A DNA stretch of 64,000 bases from Luidia sarsii. Taxonomy: Eukaryota > Echinodermata > Asteroidea > Paxillosida > Luidiidae. Positions 59,701 to 64,000 of the stretch are shown in pieces. The DNA is taken from assembly GCA_949987565.1 (NCBI GenBank), contig OX465105.1, forward strand, positions 18,465,159-18,529,158, given 5' to 3'. The notes under the pieces are model-generated. The model was not told the DNA's origin. It made no database searches and saw only the letters and a list, made by a program, of their open reading frames with translations. The position numbers and the translations under genes were made by a program. The number at the start of each line of letters is the position of its first letter. Position 1 is the stretch's first letter.

Positions 59701-62528
59701 TCCGAGTTCTCCTTCTTGTACCAGCTCAGCTCGGTCTGCACGCGGTCCAGCGCTCCGTTCTCCTGCCACCGGCTCGTAGGAGCCTCTTCCCCGGCCCACT
59801 CCGGCCTCATCCCCATCCTCGCCTCGGCCAGCCGTCTGACCTCCAGTGGGCGGGGCAGGTGGTTGTTGTCGTGGTTACTCATGCCCGGCTGGGCGTGCCT
59901 GGTGACGGAGCTGGTTGCCATGGATTTCAGGGCATGGTGTTTGCGGGGGATGGCTTTGCGACGTTTGGAGTTCTTTTGTGCCACATTCCAGTAATTCTGC
60001 AAAGAAAATATTAATTATGATTGATTCAATTTAATCTCATCCCATCTCACTCTCTGCCTCACACCTCACTCCTTGCCTCACACCTCACTTTACCTTACTT
60101 TACCTCACCTCACCTCACCTCACTTAACTCACCAAGCTGCCTCTCCTATCCTCACCTCACCTCACCTTACCTCGCCTCGCCTCGCCTTGCCTTGCCTCAC
60201 CTCACCTCGCCTCACCTCACCTCACCTCACCTCACCTCACCTCACCTCACCTTACCTCGTCTCGCCTTGCCTTGCCTCACCTCACCTCACCTCACCTCAC
60301 CTCACCTCACCTTACCTCGTCTCGCCTCGCCTTGCCTTGCCTCAGCTCACCTCACCTCACACCACCTCACCTCACCTTACCTCGCCTCGCCTTGCCTCAC
60401 CTCACCTCACCTCACCTCACCTCACCTCACCTCACCTTACCTCGTCTCGCCTCGCCTTGCCTTGCCTCAGCTCACCTCACCTCACACCACCTCACCTCAC
60501 CTTACCTCGCCTCGCCTTGCCTCACCTCACCTCACCTCACCTCACCTCACCTCACCTCACCTCACCTCACCTTACCTCGTCTCGCCTTGCCTTGCCTCAG
60601 CTCACCTCACCTCACACCACCTTGCCTTGCAATGCCTCAGCTCGCCTCGCCTTGCCTTGCCTCACTTCACCTCGCCTCAGCTCAACTCACCTCACCTCGC
60701 CTCGCCTTCCCTTGCCTTGCCTTGCCTCGCCTCGCCTCACCTCACCTCACCTCACCTCACCTCACCTTACCTTACCTTGCCTTGCCTTGCCTCAGCTTAC
60801 ACATGTACCTCACCTCACACTACCTCGCCTTGCAATGCCTCAGCTCGCCTCGCCTTGCCTCACTTCACCCCGCCTCAGCTCAACTCACCTCACCTTGCCT
60901 TGCCTTACCTTGGCTCACCTCACCTCACCTCACCTCACCTCAGCTCAACTCACCTCACCTAACCTCACCCCACTTCCCCTTACCTACACTGTACCTCACT
61001 TCACTTAACCTCGTCTTGCATTGCCTCCCCTCCCCTCACCTCGCCTCAGCTCAACTCACCTCACCTGACCTCACAACACCACACCTCACCTCACCACATT
61101 GTCAATATTTTCGTCCACATTTTTCTTCTATTATCTTCTCTCTGTATGGTCTTCATTGTCATACTGGGTAGGACTGTAAGTCATAACCATGGATACAGCA
61201 TTTGGAGCCTGGCAGTCTATATCCTCTAGTCACTGAATTTTGAATTCTTGGGAGAAAAAAACCCAAAATTGCTCATTGTAACCTTGCATTTACAAAAAGA
61301 ACTCAATTCTACTAATTAGGGCCACTCTTAATTGACAGCAATCGTCACAGTAACAAACACAATGCTTTTGTTACTTTTTCCTAGAAACATGACCTTCGAG
61401 TGAAAGGACTCAAAACAGACAAACTGAACCCCAAGGGGGAAATGACCACCGATCAATACATACTATCGGTTCCCTTGCCATAGTAATTTTTTTTTTCGTG
61501 ACTGAGTGGACCATGTGTGAAATTGCTGACAATGTACCCCATTCCTGAGATGAGTCATTTTTTTTCTGGACACAATAAACAAGTGGAGAAAAAGAATGTT
61601 TCAGGACTTGTATCTTTGGGTGACAGGTCCTTTTGGGTGAAAGGTCCTTTTGGGTGGAAGGTCCTTTTGGATGACAGGTCCCTTTGGGTGGAAGGTCCTT
61701 TTGGGTGATGGGTCCTTTTGGGTGACAGGTCCTTTTTGGTGGAAGGTCCTTTTGGGTGAAAGGTCCTTTTGGGTGGAAGGTCCTTTTGGGTGGAAGGTCC
61801 TTTTGGGTGGAAGGTCCTTTTGGGTGGAAGATCCTTTTCAGCAGTATTCCCTGGTGCTTGAACCACTAGTACACTCTTCTCACAAGCTACTGTATCTGTT
61901 GCATGCAAGTTGGTTTGGTTGTGTGTGTATCAGGATCTTACTGCTGTGTACATACGCAGGTCCCCTGCTTTAATCGAACAAAGCTTATTGTAATTTTAAT
62001 CAGGACATTTATATTGTTATTTTTATGCTAAGTAGATAATTTGTGTGTTGTCCATGCTATTTAATTGCTGATAGACTTTTGTACCTGATTCTGAATTATT
62101 TTCACCATTCATTCTTTGTGTTAGCCTATTTGTCTAGTTCAGATGGCATTCTGCATATGAAATATGTACATGTTTTACGTACCGGAACATTATTTGTTTT
62201 GGTCTGGCTATTACCTTTCATATGTCATGTACCTGTACATGTATGTGCCCTTTCACCACCATCAATCCCCCATTTGTATAGTTTACAGTATCTGCATATA
62301 TATGTGATGTTCCTGACTGTTGATGAACTAGGGCTTGTTTTTGTGACCACCAAAGAGTGGTTCAGACGTGGGTTTGACCTCTGGGGTTTTTTTGCGGGTG
62401 CTTGACCTCTGACCTGTGACATCTGCGGTTGTGCTCTCCTGCTGGGCATATGCAGAACCTCGTCATGCTCCAAGTCCTCCTCTTTGATGCGCAGTTCTGC
62501 CATTGGGCAGACGATGGAGAACGTATCA
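56798..62528 (-). CDS. BEN-domain protein (6 exons visible)
   Basis: BEN domains bind DNA and act in chromatin repression. Exons: 62414-62528, 59672-59996, 59005-59196, 58271-58413, 57241-57499, 56798-56961; phases agree and from the ATG at 62503 give 390 aa. The first exon also reads open above that ATG to its acceptor at 62528, so more N-terminal coding may exist off-window. Order: LRIKEED (possible SUMO-acceptor motif), basic KRRK, coiled coil (TELSWYKKENSELRQRLKDM then DIKELERTLRMTL), a linker with a CxxC pair (YICERCSHE), acidic VYADYDG, then the BEN domain (VELIADSGVFIDAEKL; SLMPMIFSREEM; RPALNQAKVQAIL; EFVSHQFPDV) and a basic tail RKRKRNSR. The closest layout I know is BEND5-like (coiled coil plus single BEN); orthology unassigned. 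Its introns hold very long satellites. Confidence 0.82.
57507..57522 (+). repeat. G16 homopolymer
   Basis: Sixteen G in a row; on the minus strand this is a poly-C tract 7 bases upstream of the acceptor of the BEN-gene exon at 57499. Confidence 0.9.
57697..58160 (+). repeat. (GTCA)n microsatellite
   Basis: Over 100 GTCA units, near-perfect at 57697-57934 and 57985-58130 with a diverged interruption between. Within a BEN-gene intron. The apparent SQSV-repeat reading frame is a product of the repeat. Confidence 0.97.
60078..61100 (+). repeat. (CTCAC/CTCGC)n pentanucleotide satellite
   Basis: About 1 kb of five-base units (CTCAC, CTCGC, CTTGC, CTTAC) organised into higher-order blocks of about 110 bases. 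All three frames are open because 5-base repeats lack stops. In a BEN-gene intron. Confidence 0.95.
61617..61842 (+). repeat. 17-bp minisatellite
   Basis: About 13 units of GGTCCTTTTGGGTGGAA with small changes; in the first visible BEN-gene intron. Both strands are open but no coding role is suggested. Confidence 0.92.
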
Positions 62529-64000
62529 CTGCAAGACCAATGAGAAGGCAGTAAGTCAAGGTCGAAAAAGGTCAGAAATGCGACGGGCAGGCCTGACATT
62601 TGTCAGCCCTATGTAGCTGGATCTTTCTGGAAGGTAGAGACCGAGAGAGAGGAAAAAAGTTGTTGTGAATTCTGCAGAGGCAAAGTTTGGAGGCTCTTGA
62701 GCTATGCACAGGAAATCCCTGCGCCCAGATCTAAACCCGCAGTGTTCCTGCATTTCAAATCAGCCACCGCTTTGTCCAAACACAGATTTCATCCATGAGT
62801 TGTTCAGATTCCCGGCCATTCACCACGACCCTAAAAAAAAAAGGAGGAAAATGGTTTCACCGCACTCTGGGAGCACCTCACTGTGAGTGCAAAAGATTAT
62901 TGCCCAAGGGCATTTCTGAATCTGGATTATGATTGCCAGGCAGTTTGCAGGGACAGTATCCCCTCCCTCCCCCCTCCCCCTCCTCCATCAGTAAAAATGT
63001 CTAGTTCATGGGTCAACCCCCAAATCCTTTCTAATGCCAGTGAATAGAGCAGGTCATATGCAGATGGTTGTAGTACAGGCTGCGACCGAACATACGTATC
63101 CCCCAAATCAATCTTTACACAGTGTCGTCTATCAATGCAAGCTGTGCACGGTAGTCGTGTGCATGTGCAGTACATGCCCGGATCTGTCGCGTCCTACGCA
63201 CAAGCTAGAAGTCAGCCAGCTGTGGAGAGCAGCTACGATGTACATATGTTCCTGACCAAATCTGAATTGCAATCAAGGCCGGTTGTGTTTTCGTCGCATG
63301 TTTCAATAAGCCGTTGGGAGCTGCTCTGTATATACATATATACAATACCAGCCGACCCATAGGATGCATGTACCAGCATATGTAACCGCCAAATTGCCAA
63401 TGCTCGTAGTAAACATGTTGCATGAAGTTTAGCGTGACCAATTTGAACTCACATCCACACTCCCAAGGTTACAGAGCTGCGTATGCTAGTAACAAACAGT
63501 CATTGCACTTTTGGGATTGGGGGTGGGAGGGTTGTGGTTTGAAGGAGGGGTAGGGGTTGGGGGTACTGTACATGTAGCTCACCAAATTTCTTCAGAAAAT
63601 GGGAACACATACAATGATGAGGTTGAATGATGTGATCATGCATGGGAGACTAATAACATGAATGACATGGTTTATGATCTCATATTGAAACTGATTGAAT
63701 GTACGCTTTATTTTGAAACCAATTTATTTATTTATTTATTTTGTTGATGGAGGGCATTTGTGTATGTGTGTACAGTATGTGTGTTGGGGAGGTGAGGTCA
63801 TTGTTGACCACGCAGCCTTAGTGTTGTAAATTTCCGACCCAGATTGTACCTGACAAAAAAATACCAATTTGTAAAATTCATTGCTAGACTTTTTTTGTTT
63901 TTTTGTTTAATTCTCCTTTGTCGCCCATAAATAGTTAACGATCGCGACTGAGGAAGGGAACATATTGGCACTGACTGTACCGGTACTTGTAAATGTAGGA
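62529..64000. other. Upstream of the BEN gene
   Basis: No exon recognised. 62955-62990 is C/T-rich and 63508-63568 is G-rich with several GGG/GGGG runs that could form a G-quadruplex. TACATGTA palindromes and a TTTA run occur near 63720. Confidence 0.4.

Noticed and set aside
60021..61171. Three overlapping reading frames of about 300 codons (SPHLT-type repeats)
   Set aside because: Pentanucleotide satellite open in all frames; lies in a BEN-gene intron.
61555..61908. Minus-strand frame with KDLPPKRTFHPKGP repeats
   Set aside because: 17-bp minisatellite; the opposite strand is equally open.

Overview
This is nuclear DNA of an invertebrate animal, most likely a marine deuterostome and probably an echinoderm. 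The genes carry phase-consistent GT-AG introns, mostly under 2 kb. A replication-dependent histone pair has 3' stem-loops and U7-type downstream elements. Histone H4 has Cys at position 73, as reported for sea urchin H4. The sequence between exons is packed with tRNA-derived SINEs, foldback elements and MITEs. The species is inferred.

Layout. (1) 299-7617, plus: last ten exons (356 codons) of a VPS9-domain Rab guanine-exchange-factor-like gene whose 5' end lies left of the window. (2) 9766-20704, minus: complete seven-exon NSRP1 orthologue (410 aa). Its intron 4 holds an intact 398-codon exon for a Myb/SANT-like, polyglutamine protein on the same strand (16591-17787). The donor of NSRP1 exon 4 is in frame with it. 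(3) 21297-22211, plus: a two-exon 78-aa putative single-pass membrane microprotein, head-to-head with NSRP1. (4) 23629-25457: divergent histone H4 (minus) and H3 (plus). (5) 28021-45626, minus: complete SMG6 (EST1A), the nonsense-mediated-decay endonuclease, 19 coding exons and 1690 aa, with an EJC-binding motif, a 14-3-3/TPR region and an intact PIN catalytic triad. (6) 50468-52120, plus: first two coding exons of DEPDC5 (GATOR1 subunit). (7) 56798-62528, minus: six exons of a BEN-domain protein (390 aa from the first visible AUG), probably inside an intron of DEPDC5.

The genes do not form one pathway. NSRP1, SMG6 and the histone pair all concern RNA processing or chromatin; VPS9 and DEPDC5 concern endosome/lysosome signalling. 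This is an ordinary metazoan neighbourhood rather than an operon.

The remainder is repeats: more than 25 arms of a foldback family (one locally amplified into a 44-bp tandem array), two tRNA-like SINE families, a piggyBac-type MITE with TTAA duplications, several other MITEs, long micro/minisatellites, and a dispersed repeat whose core looks like a histone mRNA 3' end (stem-loop, about 12-nt spacer, AAGAGA element). The last, together with the Myb/SANT exon inside NSRP1, is the most unusual signal here.
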